Below are positions 34,154 to 45,483 of a stretch of DNA of 64,000 nt, piece after piece. The notes beneath the pieces were generated by a model. It did not search any database and was not told where the DNA came from. It saw only the letters and a program-made list of their open reading frames with translations. A program made the position numbers and the translations under genes. Source of the DNA: Desarmillaria ectypa (taxonomy: Eukaryota > Basidiomycota > Agaricomycetes > Agaricales > Physalacriaceae); contig JAUDYN010000004.1 of the NCBI GenBank assembly GCA_030407005.1, positions 2,170,001 through 2,234,000 of the forward strand. Reading direction: 5' to 3'. Position 1 is the first letter of the stretch, and the number at the start of each line of letters is the position of its first letter.

Positions 34154-35967
34154 CTACTGAAGCTTATGGATGATGGCCGCAGTATACTCCTTTGTGGAAG
34201 CTTTGCCACCCAGGTCACCAGTGATCGTCTTACCTTCCGCAATGGTCTACAAAACAATGAGATGTTGAGGCGAGATACGTACAATACACTTGATCGCTTA
34301 CCGTCAGAGCGGCCTTTTCGATTTTGTCGGCGTACTCATAGAGATTCATGTGCCTTCACGACCAACAGATCAGCCGGACTTCTCTCTCGGAATTTCCAAG
34401 ATGAGGCCTACCTTAGCATCATCAGGGATGACAACAGAAGAGCTGTTGGATTAGCGAGTCCCTTCCCTGTAATTACGGGGTGATGTAAACATGACCGGGA
34501 GGCAAACAACGATCAACGAATTGCGTACCAGAGATGTCAGGAGCAGAACCATGAACTGCCTCAAATATAGACGCATCCTGAAAACGGAGATAATTGAGAA
34601 TTTGTCAGTGGAAGTGATCCGGTGGGAACCTACACGACCAATATTACCCGACGGTGTCAATCCCAAGCCGCCAATAAGGCCGGCACACATGTCGGAAAGG
34701 ATATCGCCGTAGAGATTAGGCATAACCATTACACGGTCGGAGTAAGGCCTTGGGTTTTGTACAACCTGAGCGGCATGAGCAATGTGCCCGTACGTATGAG
34801 AAAAATAGGCAAACCTGAAGGCAAACTCGATCCAGCAGATCTTCGTCATAAGCAATGCCGGGGAAGTCCTTAGAGACCTCTCGGCAAGCAGATAAAAACA
34901 TGCCGTCAGACATTTTCCTATGCGACGTTTAGATTTGGTTCTGGACAGCGACAAGGCACTTACATGATGTTCGCTTTATGAACAGCAGTGACGCGTTTGC
35001 GTCCACTAGATTGCGCATAATGGAAGGCATAACGAGCAACACGCTCGGAAGCCTCCCAGGTGATAAGCTTTATGGATTGAACAACACCATCAATAATCTG
35101 CCAGTGATACGTTAGCTTAACACCACATAGCGGCCTAGTCTCTTACCTCATGCTCTATACCTGAGTACTCTCCCTCAGTATTCTCTCGAATGAGAACAGT
35201 GTTCACATCGTCGTACGGAGTCTTGAAACCTTGGATTGAAACACAGGGTCGGACGTTGGCGAAAAGGTTGAACGTCCTTCGCAATGTCAAGTTCAACGAT
35301 ACGTGGCCCTTTCCAACTAATCCACCATGTCATCCGAGGTAAGGATACAAGACGCGTTGAACGCTTACTAGGGGTCGCCAGAGGGCCTGAAGACAGAATG
35401 AATGGAGCAACCACGTAAACCTTCTTGAAACACACCTTTCAATGCAACAGTGTTCTTCTTGACAGAGGTAATGGCCGCGTCTGGGATGACCGTCTTTCCG
35501 TTCTTCAGAATCGGTGTTACGTCGACTTCCTCCCATTGGATGGGAACCTGATATTCATTGAGAAGCATAGGTGAGAGAATATGCTACGTTAACGAACGTT
35601 GGCGGCAACATAAATGTCCTTGATCGACTGGCTAATTTCGGGCCCGATACCTACAGAACACATATGTTGAGCCGGAAAACAGATGAAGAATGGAGCTGAC
35701 CGTCGCCAGGAATGAGCGTAACGGTATATTTCCCCTGTCAAGAGTACAAAGACAAACATGAGTTCCCAGACATGGAAGTTGTCAGTAGTGAGAGCGCACA
35801 TTACTGCCCTTTTGGCCAGCAAAACCAGCTGTCGGCGCCGCGGCGGCGTAGCGTCTGATACCCTGCTGCGCGATGAGTTTGAAGTCGATAATGCATACTG
35901 GGAAGAATACTTGAGAACGTTTGAGTGCTCCCTGGGCAATGCCAGCGAAAGACCTGGAGGTAAACAT
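34154..35967 (-). CDS. idh2: mitochondrial NAD-isocitrate dehydrogenase, catalytic subunit Idh2
   Basis: Fourteen exons (minus strand): 35911-35967, 35800-35865, 35701-35734, 35598-35650, 35436-35547, 35369-35386, 35147-35316, 34964-35097, 34815-34917, 34634-34765, 34529-34577, 34412-34466, 34302-34353 and 34154-34246, giving 375 aa. A basic, Ser-rich transit peptide ([17 protein letters not shown]) leads into [16 protein letters not shown]. The catalytic loop [14 protein letters not shown], the KANIMKMSDG block and [15 protein letters not shown] fit the catalytic Idh2/IDH3A branch. With Idh1 it forms the octamer that oxidises isocitrate to 2-oxoglutarate in the TCA cycle. Exon 35369-35386 is 18 nt. 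The first intron (45 nt) is in frame and its splicing is inferred. The partner idh1 lies at 50333-51931. Confidence 0.95.
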
Positions 35968-36147
35968 GTCTGTACAAGGGAAACAAGGCTGATGCGAGCC
36001 AAAGTTTTGCGTTTCTTTCCGATGCCACGTGGTGTGGAGATAAGATATAGCGCCGGCAATGCGTAATGGCCATTACGACTTTCTGTCCGAAATAATCGAA
36101 TAATGTACATCTAACCAGGTATATAGTACACAAATCCAGTTTCAATA

Positions 36148-37004
36148 TCATCCACTCAAAATACCATTCAGTTGTTGTCGATACTGCTCCATTGACCTTT
36201 CTGTCTCTGCGTCTTCCAGCTTGTTCTCCACCGACTGATGATGTGTAAACATTATGCAGTTTATCCAGTCAAAGGAACTCACCGGAAGTTCTGTGCCAAC
36301 AGTCCCAGCTTGCCCCAGCTTGCCATTGGTTAGCTCAAAAAGGACCTTTTCGACCTCAGCATCAGCTTCCTCCTCCAACTCTTCATCTTCATCCATGTCT
36401 AACGTGTCGTCCAGCATTTCTTCCATAATGCCAGCCTATCCAATGCATATCAGGAGGTAATATAGCTGGAACCAATCTCTGAGCAAACCTTCGTCATCTC
36501 CATGCTCATCTCTCGCATCGTTTGGGTGATTTGAGGTAGTTTTATGAGAGAGTTGGATAACTTCATGATTTCAGTAGATTTCTGCAATGACCCTGTTACT
36601 TTGATCATAGCTGAAATGGCAGCTTGTTAGACTTAAAATTTATTATCATGGAATAGCCACGCACCCATTTGTTGAGTTAACTGCGTCTCAATGGATCCTA
36701 GCCGTGCCTTGCTCACAGACAAACGGTCCTTCTGCTTGTTGCTACGGACAACCTCTCGAGCTAACACACGTGCGTTCTTGACGTCTCCTTTCGATGCTAA
36801 TTGTTTCACGCTCTGCCTAGCCTTGTTCGTTGCCACATCGAGCTGCATGCCTAGTCAGCCCTTGCTGTGTTACGGGACAGGTAACAAGCCAACCTGCCTC
36901 ATCTCCCGGTCAAGAACACGAGTCTCTGACCGAAGCTTGCTCTTCCATGCTCGAACTCGTTCTTCAGGTGTAGGGCCATAGAGGAAACGGTTAATAGTTT
37001 GCAT
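36148..37004 (-). CDS. vps24: ESCRT-III subunit Vps24/CHMP3
   Basis: Five exons (minus strand): 36894-37004, 36665-36842, 36489-36610, 36283-36435 and 36148-36234, giving 216 aa. The N-terminus MQTINRFLYGPTPEERVRAW and ETRVLDREMRQ are typical of Vps24. A basic helix with KARQSVKQLASKGD, the KSTEIMKLSNSLIKLP block and an acidic C-terminal MIM-like region (EEMLDDTLDMDEDEELEEEAD) complete the family plan. Vps24 caps Snf7 polymers and recruits Vps4 during multivesicular body formation. It is divergent from his4, with 108 bp between ATGs. Confidence 0.95.
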
Positions 37005-37112
37005 CGCAGCGAGGTCGTGCTGGGTGATAGAGGTGAGGTACTACGGAAAATGCCGCACAGGACATATTGGGTAATTGACTCAAAATAAACCTTTCTTCAA
37101 GATCGACATACC

Positions 37113-39744
37113 ATGCCTTCCTTCCTGCCGCTCCTGGAGCAGCCCAGTGGGGAACTCTTCCCTATTCTTCACCGTATAGGTCCTACCATTCTATCTTCGC
37201 CTATAGGACCCCTTCCGGATAGATCTTATGTCCTCATCGATCGCCCAGCCTTTGATTTACAAGCTATCACCGGGTTTCTAGACGACGGCGCCGAAAAAGT
37301 CATTGTACCTCTTACATGGGCCAAGGAGCTCATAGGAATTATCCCGAATGACAGAATCATCCTTTGGCTCGACGTCGGGAGCGTTAGCGCCGTTTCCGAC
37401 AAAGTTCGGAGCGCTATATCCGGGGTTCTGCTTAAAAGTCCAGCAGTCGACCTCGATTTGATTGCCTCGATATCCAAATTTTTCGCCGCATCCGACATCT
37501 ACATCCTATCTGCCCCTACTTTGCCATCTAAATCCACAATTCGTGCCCTTTTGGGTATCAAAGCAACGCTCGTTATTCCAAGTGACCAGCTTACCCTTGG
37601 CGCAACCTCCGGCTCGCAAATAAACATCGGAGACGCGTTCATTGCTCCTTTAATCTCAGATCGTCCCGATGGTTTCTTCCCCACCGTAGTCTCCAGCCAG
37701 GGTGGGCACTCGCTCGGTTTGGTATATTCCTCCGCCGAATCAGTAAAGGAGAGCATTTTAACAGGTAAGGGTGTCTACCAATCGCGAAAACACGGCCTCT
37801 GGCGCAAAGGAGAAACATCAGGTGCAACTCAGGACGTAATCAGTATCAGTCTCGACTGCGACTCTGATAGTTTGGAGTTCCGGGTCGTGCAACACGGGGC
37901 AGGATTCTGCCACCTAGACAGACAGTCATGTTTTGGCGAGGCAAAAGGGCTGCAGGCGTTGGAGGCCACCCTTCTTTCTCGTCTTACATCCTCACCTGAA
38001 GGATCGTACACGAAACGTTTGTTCAATGACCCTCAGCTCTTGCGTTCAAAGATTATGGAAGAGGCAGACGAGCTATGTTCTGCTGAGACAAAGGAGGACG
38101 TGGCATTTGAAGCCGCCGACCTGGTATATTTTGCACTCACAAAATGTATTGCGGCAGGCGTCACAATCGCAGACATCGAACGGTCGCTGGACAAGAAATC
38201 GAAAAGAGTTACGCGTCGACCTGGGAATTCGAAACCTCAGTGGTCATCCGCATCACAGCCGCTGAAAACCCGTTCTACAGAAAAACCGCCGCCACCCGCT
38301 TCATCGGCACCTCCGGCGGATCCGGATGCTCCCATTCGGATGCGCGCCTCTGACTTAAGCACAGTCTCAGCACGAGAGCGCGCCCAGCTTCTCCGTAGGC
38401 CTGTGCTCAAATCTGACGAGATGATCGAAAAGGTCAAGCCCATCGTTTCTGAAGTGCGCGCTCGCGGAGATGCGGCTCTGATCGAATTTACAGCCAAATT
38501 CGACAAAGCCCGTCTGTCGTCCACATGCGTATTCTCACCCTTCTCCCCCGATACAATGCAAATCGACCCTGATATCAAAGTAGCTATCGACAAAGCGTAT
38601 ACCAACATTCGCAAATTCCACGAGGCACAGTCAAGCGGATCTCATCTCGTGGTCGAAACGATGCCTGGTGTCGTCTGCTCGCGTTTTGCACGATCTATAG
38701 CAAGAGTTGGACTTTATGTCCCAGGGGGAACCGCCATACTTCCTTCCACCGCGCTCATGCTCGGTATTCCAGCGCAGGTTGCAGGCTGCAAGGAAATTGT
38801 TTTGGCGACCCCACCGCGAGAAGACGGTAGTATTTCCCCTGAAGTCATGTATGTGGCAGGTTTGGTTGGCGCATCGACTGTGCTGAAAGCTGGAGGAGCA
38901 CAAGCTGTTGCGGCTATGGCCTATGGGACTGACACAGTTCCAAAGGTGGACAAGATTTTCGGACCTGGCAATCAATGGGTGACTGCCGCAAAGATGTTGG
39001 TCCAGAACGATACCGACGCTCTCGTTAGTATTGACATGCCGGCTGGACCTAGTGAAGTCCTCGTGAGTAGTTCTTTTTCTCCCCTTTGCTCTACAAACTT
39101 AATATTTCTTCAGGTCATTGTTGACCATACAGCAAACCCTGCTTTCGTCGCGGCCGATTTGCTTTCTCAAGCAGAGCATGGAGTAGACTCACAAGTTGTC
39201 CTTGTCGCTGTTGATCTGACAGAGGAACATCTCAGTCAGATAGAAAGAGAAGTCGATTCACAGGCACGGGCTTTGTCCAGAGTTGACATCGTTCGGCAAT
39301 CCATTGGTAAAAGCATCATTGTCAGGGCAACTTCTGTTGAGGAAGCCCTCGCGTTCTCCAACGACTACGCACCCGAACACCTCATCTTGCATCTTGAGGA
39401 TGCCGCCAGTCGAGTCGATCTAGTTGAAAATGCTGGTAGCGTCTTTGTTGGTGCATATTCGCCCGAAAGGTTAGTCAATGGTGGAACTTGAGCGTGACTT
39501 TTTTCTAACTGGGCTTGACAGTTGTGGAGATTATGCTTCTGGGACAAACCACACTCTTCCTACCAATGGTTATGCACGGCAGTTCAGCGGCGTCAATACA
39601 CTGTCCTTCCAGAAACACATCACATCGCAAGAGGTGTCTTCAGCGGGGCTCAAGGACCTGGGTCCTATTGTGGCGACTCTGGCAGATTGTGAAGGATTAC
39701 AGGCTCACGCGAATGCGGTGCGAATACGCCTAAGCGCGCAATAG
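37113..39744 (+). CDS. his4: His4 trifunctional histidine biosynthesis enzyme
   Basis: Three exons: 37113-39062, 39114-39469 and 39522-39744, giving 842 aa. The domains are in the fungal order. A PRA-cyclohydrolase follows a poorly conserved N-terminus (VYSSAESVKESILTGKGVYQSR; GAGFCH metal ligands). A PRA-PP pyrophosphohydrolase follows (KIMEEADELCSAETKEDVAFEAADL). From about residue 415 to the end is histidinol dehydrogenase (ARVGLYVPGGTAILPSTALM; KIFGPGNQWVTAAKM; DMPAGPSEVLV; NHTLPTNGYAR). It performs steps 2, 3, 9 and 10 of histidine synthesis in the cytosol. Intron 1 (51 nt) is in frame and stop-free. Whether all sites are active is inferred from intact motifs. Confidence 0.96.
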
Positions 39745-40037
39745 ACGTAGAATTGTATGTTGCTAGAGATTCTGTCGCCCTTCGGCGTTCGCTAACCCTT
39801 TTCGTCTCAGACTGATGGAAAAATGAAAGTGTAGTCAAATTTCCGATATTTATGGCTAACGGTATGATACAATTGTAGGTAACATTGGAGTTAGAAGTGG
39901 CGACTCAAATTTGTACAGCACAAACCGTCCCGCAAAGTTCTATGAATAGAGTGACGGATATTGCCTGAGTGTATGTTATTTAGCGATAAAAGTGATTGAA
40001 ATCGACCTGTGACTTGCCTATCGCATAGAATAGCTCA

Positions 40038-40709
40038 TCATAGGAAAACCTCATCTGAAGAAGAATCTGGTATGGATGGCCGGATCTGCCGTTTGACGAG
40101 TTCCATGAATTTGTCGGGAATGGGATAGTTGCTTGTGCGGTACTTTGTCTCTGAAACCACATTGCCTACAAGTTCCAGTGCCGAATAATCCTCCGTAAAC
40201 TCCTCCGGAATAGGTAGTGGCTCAGCTTGGGAGGCGACAGACTTTGCATCTTTGCGAGCGGTAGGTCCCCGTTCGGCATCCTGCAAGAGGTCTAGTCCAG
40301 GATATCTGTTGTACAGCGGGTCACTTATATCCACACCGTAAAGTGCCTCGACAATCCTCGCCTCCCTCTCCTCCATAGCCGGATTCCCAACAGCAATCTG
40401 AAGGTCCCATTCCCACAGCTCCGCCATCTCCCTCTGCGCCAGTCTGTGTTTCCTCAGATTATCATACTTCTTGAAGGAATTGAGTGTGGTATCCCCGACA
40501 GACCTGATAAAGGCGCCATCGATACGGTCTGAGAGATTTTCGGGGGTGACGAAGGACTCAGTGCCGTGGTAGACTGAGATGAGCGCGCGTAGTTTTTCTG
40601 GGGGAAGTGTTGGAACTTGTTTGGTTGGTTTTATCTTGACGGACGAGGATGAGTAGCGTACACGTGGGACCATTAGATGACGCAGAGGACGCGCCAGACG
40701 ATGTGACAT
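40038..40709 (-). CDS. orphan, probably mitochondrial protein, 223 aa
   Basis: A single exon. The N-terminus MSHRLARPLRHLMVPRVRYSS is Arg-rich and free of acid residues, like a mitochondrial presequence. The core contains LPPEKLRALISVYHGTESFVTPENL then RIDGAF, and later LAQREMAELWEWDLQ. I do not recognise a named family. The small size, presequence and helical charged body resemble fungal mitoribosomal or assembly proteins, but this is a guess. An upstream in-frame ATG at 40790 would add 27 residues; the start at 40709 is preferred because it exposes the presequence. The ATG is 169 bp from that of the divergent kinase gene. Confidence 0.72.
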   Translation of the reverse strand: MSHRLARPLRHLMVPRVRYSSSSVKIKPTKQVPTLPPEKLRALISVYHGTESFVTPENLSDRIDGAFIRSVGDTTLNSFKKYDNLRKHRLAQREMAELWEWDLQIAVGNPAMEEREARIVEALYGVDISDPLYNRYPGLDLLQDAERGPTARKDAKSVASQAEPLPIPEEFTEDYSALELVGNVVSETKYRTSNYPIPDKFMELVKRQIRPSIPDSSSDEVFL

Positions 40710-40878
40710 GGTGGTCAACTTTTTGATGCTCCGGAATTTGCCGACCCACCAATAACCCATACCGGGCCGGATGACCTTCCTTTCCCTCACTACGACGTTG
40801 ACCGTTCTTCATTTCTTCCAACAGACTTTGACGGTCCCTACTTCCTTGCATACTATCATTCCACATCGCCTATTTCCA

Positions 40879-42328
40879 ATGCCTTCCTTCCTTAAATGTC
40901 CGGATCTTGCTGGTCGCCTTCTCGATGATGGTCGTCTGCAACTGTTGGATTGCATCGGCACCGGGGTCCATGGGGTCGTCTATCGTGCACTCTCTATCCC
41001 ATTCAGAGATCAGACATCTGAATATCGTGCTATCAAGTGTATTCGAAGACCCATGAATAGCGAGACGCAATTAAGCGAGTTTGCAAATCACGCCAAGGTC
41101 TCCAATCACGACAACATTACTACCTTGCACCATACCTTCCACGATGAAACCTTCATATATGCGGAGCTCGACCTTTGTTCTGATGGAACTCTGCTAGATG
41201 CGATAAACGGACGACAAATTTTTCACAAGCATCCCGAACTTGTGCGCGCAGCCTTCCTTCAACTAGTCGATGCCGTTCACTACTGTCACGAGCAAGGCGT
41301 ATTTCATCGCGATCTGAGGCCAGAGAATATCATGTGCTCTTTTGATGGTTCATATCTGCGACTGGTCGACTTTGGGATGTCTACAGATACTTGTGTGTCT
41401 GAAGACTTCAGGCGAGGTAGTGTTTGGTACATGAGCCCAGGTGAGTAAAATCAATCAATGCATTTGGCGTTTCTTTAATTTCTGCTTCTTAGAATGTCTA
41501 GCAGAAGATTTCAAACTCCCCGACTACTCTGTCCGACACAGTGATATCTGGTCTCTCGGAATTCTTATGATCAACATCCTCTGTGCTCGGTCGCCTTGGG
41601 AAAGGGCAGCGTCCTCACACAAACACTTCAACATCTTTCTACAGGACCCGAACTATCTGCGGACTGTCTTGCCTATCTCTTACGAAGTTCAGAGCGTACT
41701 CAATTCCATTCTCACTATCGACCCCATGTCGCGCATCTCTCTTCCAGAACTTCGAGGACGCGTTAGTGCCATAGATACTTGGTATATGTCTGATGAAGAC
41801 CTTGTCCACGCTTCTCCCTCAGTTCAATGGGCCGCCCAATACTATGCCTCTGAAATTCCCTCATCCAGCTCTATACCTAGCATCAGTGTAACGTTGTCCG
41901 GAAGCAGCACAGGTAGCCGGAGCAGCTCGAACTCCGGAAGCTCTGGGGAAGAAGGCTTTTTGTATCCAAGCCCTGCCCTAGGTCTAGAGCCCTTGGGAAT
42001 GCATGAACCACAGCCCATTCTCGCGCGCATTGCACGATCCTTGAGCGGTGATTCTTCTTCAAGCAGCTCAGATGAAGAGACTGAAGACCCTGTTACGCCA
42101 TATTCGATACCTGCGGATCCGGACATCGAAGTGCCAGAGCTGGGTGAAGAGGAGGGTATTGGTGCGAGCTTGCGGGCTCTCTTGTTCAGTCCTACAAAGG
42201 GTGTGAATGGAGCGGGCGGTTTCCGTTCGGCATCATGGACGTCTCATGGTGGAAGGAAAATGCTTGGCGTTGAGCGTGTACGGCCAAGGGCGACATCAGG
42301 GTCCAATGCGAGGATGGACAGGGAGTAG
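40879..42328 (+). CDS. Ran1/Pat1-like serine/threonine protein kinase
   Basis: Two exons, 40879-41440 and 41493-42328, giving 465 aa. The Gly loop is GTGVHGVVYRAL and the ATP Lys is in YRAIKCIRR. The catalytic loop is HRDLRPEN (residues 143-150) with DFG at 164-166, then WYMSPECLAEDF and HSDIWSLGILMINIL. Asp145 and the DFG are kept, but the usual Lys of HRDLKPEN is Arg. The C-terminal 180 residues are Ser-rich and unstructured (SSSDEETEDPVTP). Such kinases in basidiomycetes resemble fission-yeast Ran1 and yeast Sks1/Vhs1, which respond to nutrients. Activity is likely but not certain given the Lys change. Confidence 0.85.
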
Positions 42329-42510
42329 AGAGTTATTTAAAAACACACTATGTTTCCGTTCGCTTGCAACAAACTACATCCACACAAAGAAGATTAATTT
42401 CCTTGACATCGTAATTGATAAATCCGTGGCAAAAAAACACGGATACTACCAAAGAGTGACATACGAACATACGAGGTACAAGCAAAGAAAAGACAGGCCT
42501 GAAATGAAGG

Positions 42511-43035
42511 TCACATAGCAACATCAACCTCGACAACTGCATGCGCTGGTCTTCGATTCTCTCGACCCAAGCCCACTGCTCTCTCTGATTCCTCGATTGT
42601 ATACGCTGGCTCTTTCAGTTGTTTACACCGCCGTTTATGCACTTTGCTTCTCCAGTGTGACCGCAAAGCGACGTCGGTCTCGTAGTATCTGCATATATAT
42701 GTCAGCACTTTTTTCCTCAAGAGCGCTCAGGACGCACTTTGCACATTCAACACAATAGTGCTGCGCCAATCCAGGCTTCTCAAAGTCCAAAGGCTGCGCT
42801 TCGAGAACTGCACGATTCTATAAACAAGGTGTCGTCAGAGGGCGTCGTTTGCAGTGTTTAGAGCATACTTTGGGGTCAAGGTCGATTAATTGAATTATAT
42901 CCAAATCTTTTGTTCGAACCTGGGCTGGGATAAGTGAAGTACTTGGATAGTAATACACGTGCATACCCGAGTTCTTGTGGCTCTGTGGACGTCCCTTTGC
43001 GCTTTATGGACTCTTGAACGACGAAGACGTCCCAT
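42511..43035 (-). CDS. bud20: Bud20/ZNF593-type C2H2 zinc-finger protein
   Basis: Four exons (minus strand): 42967-43035, 42869-42919, 42738-42817 and 42511-42688, giving 125 aa. The basic start MGRLRRSRVHKAQRDVHRAT, the linker KDLDIIQLIDLDPKN, and a single C2H2 finger (HYCVECAKYYETDVALRSHWRSKVHKRR) followed by LKEPAYTIEESERAVGLG match the Bud20 family closely. Bud20 is a shuttling factor for export of pre-60S ribosomal subunits. The protein is short, as in the family. Confidence 0.94.
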
Positions 43036-43203
43036 GATGGTAGGAAAGATGTAGTGGCTGTGCTAAATTTCTCAACGAGCTCAATTTCGGTGTCCAATAA
43101 CTTCAATCCTCCTAATGTGTTGGATTACTTAGAGGTCTGTGTACCAATGCACAGCGTTATATAAAAGAGAAACTACAGCCTTTTTTTGAATTTTATGCCG
43201 TCA

Positions 43204-43668
43204 CTAATGAAGGACCTTTCCGATCTTCTTCGCGATTCTCCAAATATCAGCAGCCAGCTTCTCCGTACCCCACATCACCTTTTCCATAGCATCGATGTCG
43301 GTGCAAGAGATGACCTAGGTTCTTATCATCTATAGCAGGCACCCGCATTGGTATGTTCTCTAGAACGTCATCAAGATCGTCCACTGACTTCCCTTTCAGG
43401 TTACCAACAACAACTACTACCACGCCGGAATCCACTGTATCTATCCTGAAACCCGATTTGTCGCAACTCCGGCCTGTTTCAGTTTGTTGACCGTCAGTGA
43501 TGCATTGATGGCGTGGCACTTGATCCCACAGCACGGAGTTGGGCAACCCGGATCCCCAACAAATATTGCCCAATGGAAACACGGAGGAACAGTGGTCATC
43601 AATTGGAGGGAAATGAGAATGCCGTTAGATATTGGCCGGGGAATAATCATGATGGTTACTTGCTTCAA
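43204..43668 (-). pseudogene. broken copy of a basidiomycete orphan gene
   Basis: Read on the minus strand, recognisable protein is spread over three frames: PPCFHWAIFVGDPG..., then VVVVVVGNLKGKSVDDLDDVLENIPMRVP, then SCTDIDAMEKVMWGTEKLAAD ending at a stop at 43204-43206. I recall orphan basidiomycete proteins with the same order of blocks (HWA-phi-F; DDLDALL-x-IP; DVDALE-x-x-W). The piece normally between the IP block and the CTD block seems missing. The frames are separated by a stop near 43441 and by a shift near 43320, and no good intron joins them. It is probably a decayed gene; a real gene with unusual introns is less likely. The family match is from memory. Confidence 0.45.
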
Positions 43669-43892
43669 ACTTCAAGCTTTTAAGATCCATCATTACGGTC
43701 CCACCGGTAAGTCCTTGTCGGAGTTCTTGCTAGACTGACACAGCACGTTGGAGATATGCAGCATTCTTAAAACAATATACGTTACATTAAGCCTCAGGAC
43801 TCAGGGGCGATGTCTTTCAGGGTTGGGAATCCGAAAAAGCGTCTATTATGAAACAGCAGAAAAAAACAGAAAAATAATATTCGTCATAAAGC

Positions 43893-45320
43893 TCAGTTCG
43901 TCCGGTAAAGTGCGCGCTTCGCCACTTTGACGATCACGCTAGTATCAGGGAAAGCAAGTGCTTCTAGCCTCGTGGCGTACTGGACAGGTTGATTAGCCAA
44001 GAAATGAAGGAGGAAAAAACAGTACATACAGGCGTGGGGACATCAGCACCTGTAACTCGTTCAACAGGCGCGTCTAGGTAGTCAAAGGCTTCGCTCTCAA
44101 CGATCTGCGCGCAAATTTCACTTCCGACACCGAAAGCTGGGAAACCACCTTCAACAATAACGAGCCTAGGGAATAGTGTTAGCATAACTGCAACACTGTA
44201 TGAAAACTACTTGCCGATTCGTCTTCTTGACCGAATTCTTAATCGTGTCTACGTCTAAAGGCCGAATACTTCGCAGGTTGATGACTTCCGCCTCGATACC
44301 CTCCTTCGCCAATTCGTCCGCAGCTTCGAGAGAGTGTGTCACCATCTTGCTGTGAGCAACAAGAGTGACGTCTGACCCTTGACGCTCGACTTTACATTTC
44401 CCGATAGGAATGAGGAAGTCTTCTGACATGGCCTCGGCGGACATGGGGAATGAGATACCGTACATCATTTCATTCTCAAGGAACACGACAGGGTTGGGAT
44501 CCCGGATGGCGCTCTAAGCGTGAATCAGCAGTCACTAGGATAACAAAAAAGCAAAACAAACACACCTTAAGCAAACCCTTGCAGTCCTCAGCATTCCATG
44601 GACTAACGACTTTCAGACCAGGAATAGATCCATACCAAGCTGCATAATCTTGTGAGTGCTGAGCGCCTACACCAGCGGCAGCACCGTTAGGACCACGAAA
44701 TACTATGGGGACTGGGACGTTTCCGCCAGACATGTAATACGTCTTGCCAGCGGAGTTGACGATCTGATCAATTGCTTGCATGGCAAAGTTGAACGTCATG
44801 AATTCGCAGCTGGTTAGGGAAATAAGTATTTGGTTCACAAGAGAAGAATATGAGACATACATGGGTCTCAATCCAGCCAAAGCAGCACCTGTAGCCAAGC
44901 CTGCAAATCCCATCTCCGTAATGGGCGTGTCGACGACCCGTTTTTCACCAAATTTATCAAGCAGACCCTTGGTAACCTTGAGTGCTTATCGTCAGCAGCG
45001 CGCAATATCCAAGGAATGTTGCAGTTCACCTTGTAAGCACCATTGTAACGAGCCACTTCTTCTCCGAGAATGAAAACACTGTCGTCGCGAATCATCTCTT
45101 CCTCCATCGCGGCATTGAGAGCATCGCGAACGGTCATCTAAGAGAGCGTAAGAACAGGCCTCGCATAAAATTTGCTTGAGGCGGCCAGGCGCACCGTGTG
45201 TTCATTGTCGGCCGTCGCATACCCGCGCACTGACCGTAAACCATTGCGCGAGAGTATTGACGATGACCGTGCATTGGCCAAGGCAGGCGCTAAACGAGAG
45301 AAGGTCAGACGGGCGACCAT
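43893..45320 (-). CDS. pdb1: pyruvate dehydrogenase E1 component, beta subunit
   Basis: Seven exons (minus strand): 45195-45320, 45030-45137, 44861-44976, 44566-44809, 44215-44513, 44030-44165 and 43893-43979, giving 371 aa. An Arg/Ser-rich transit peptide ([17 protein letters not shown]) precedes [14 protein letters not shown]. Typical blocks follow: [58 protein letters not shown] and [17 protein letters not shown]. With E1 alpha it forms the thiamine-diphosphate decarboxylase of the mitochondrial pyruvate dehydrogenase complex. The intron at 44166-44214 begins GCAAGT, a GC-AG intron required to give ..[12 protein letters not shown]... It is divergent from the SDR gene, with 163 bp between ATGs. 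Confidence 0.96.
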
Positions 45321-45483
45321 ATCGATGGAAGGATGGGTAATAATGGCCAGCTGGCTGGCAGAGCCGTTTGTAAGACGCGTAAAAAATATTACTTTGGGGG
45401 AGAACCCAAGTTTAAACTCCGATTCTCCATTCGGAAGGTGAATGCCGGCCCGGGCGGACCAAATGTAATCTCACAAACTCTCC

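Noticed and set aside
40710..40790. Upstream ATG of the orphan mitochondrial protein
   Set aside because: It would bury the Arg-rich presequence and shorten the divergent promoter; the start at 40709 is more credible.
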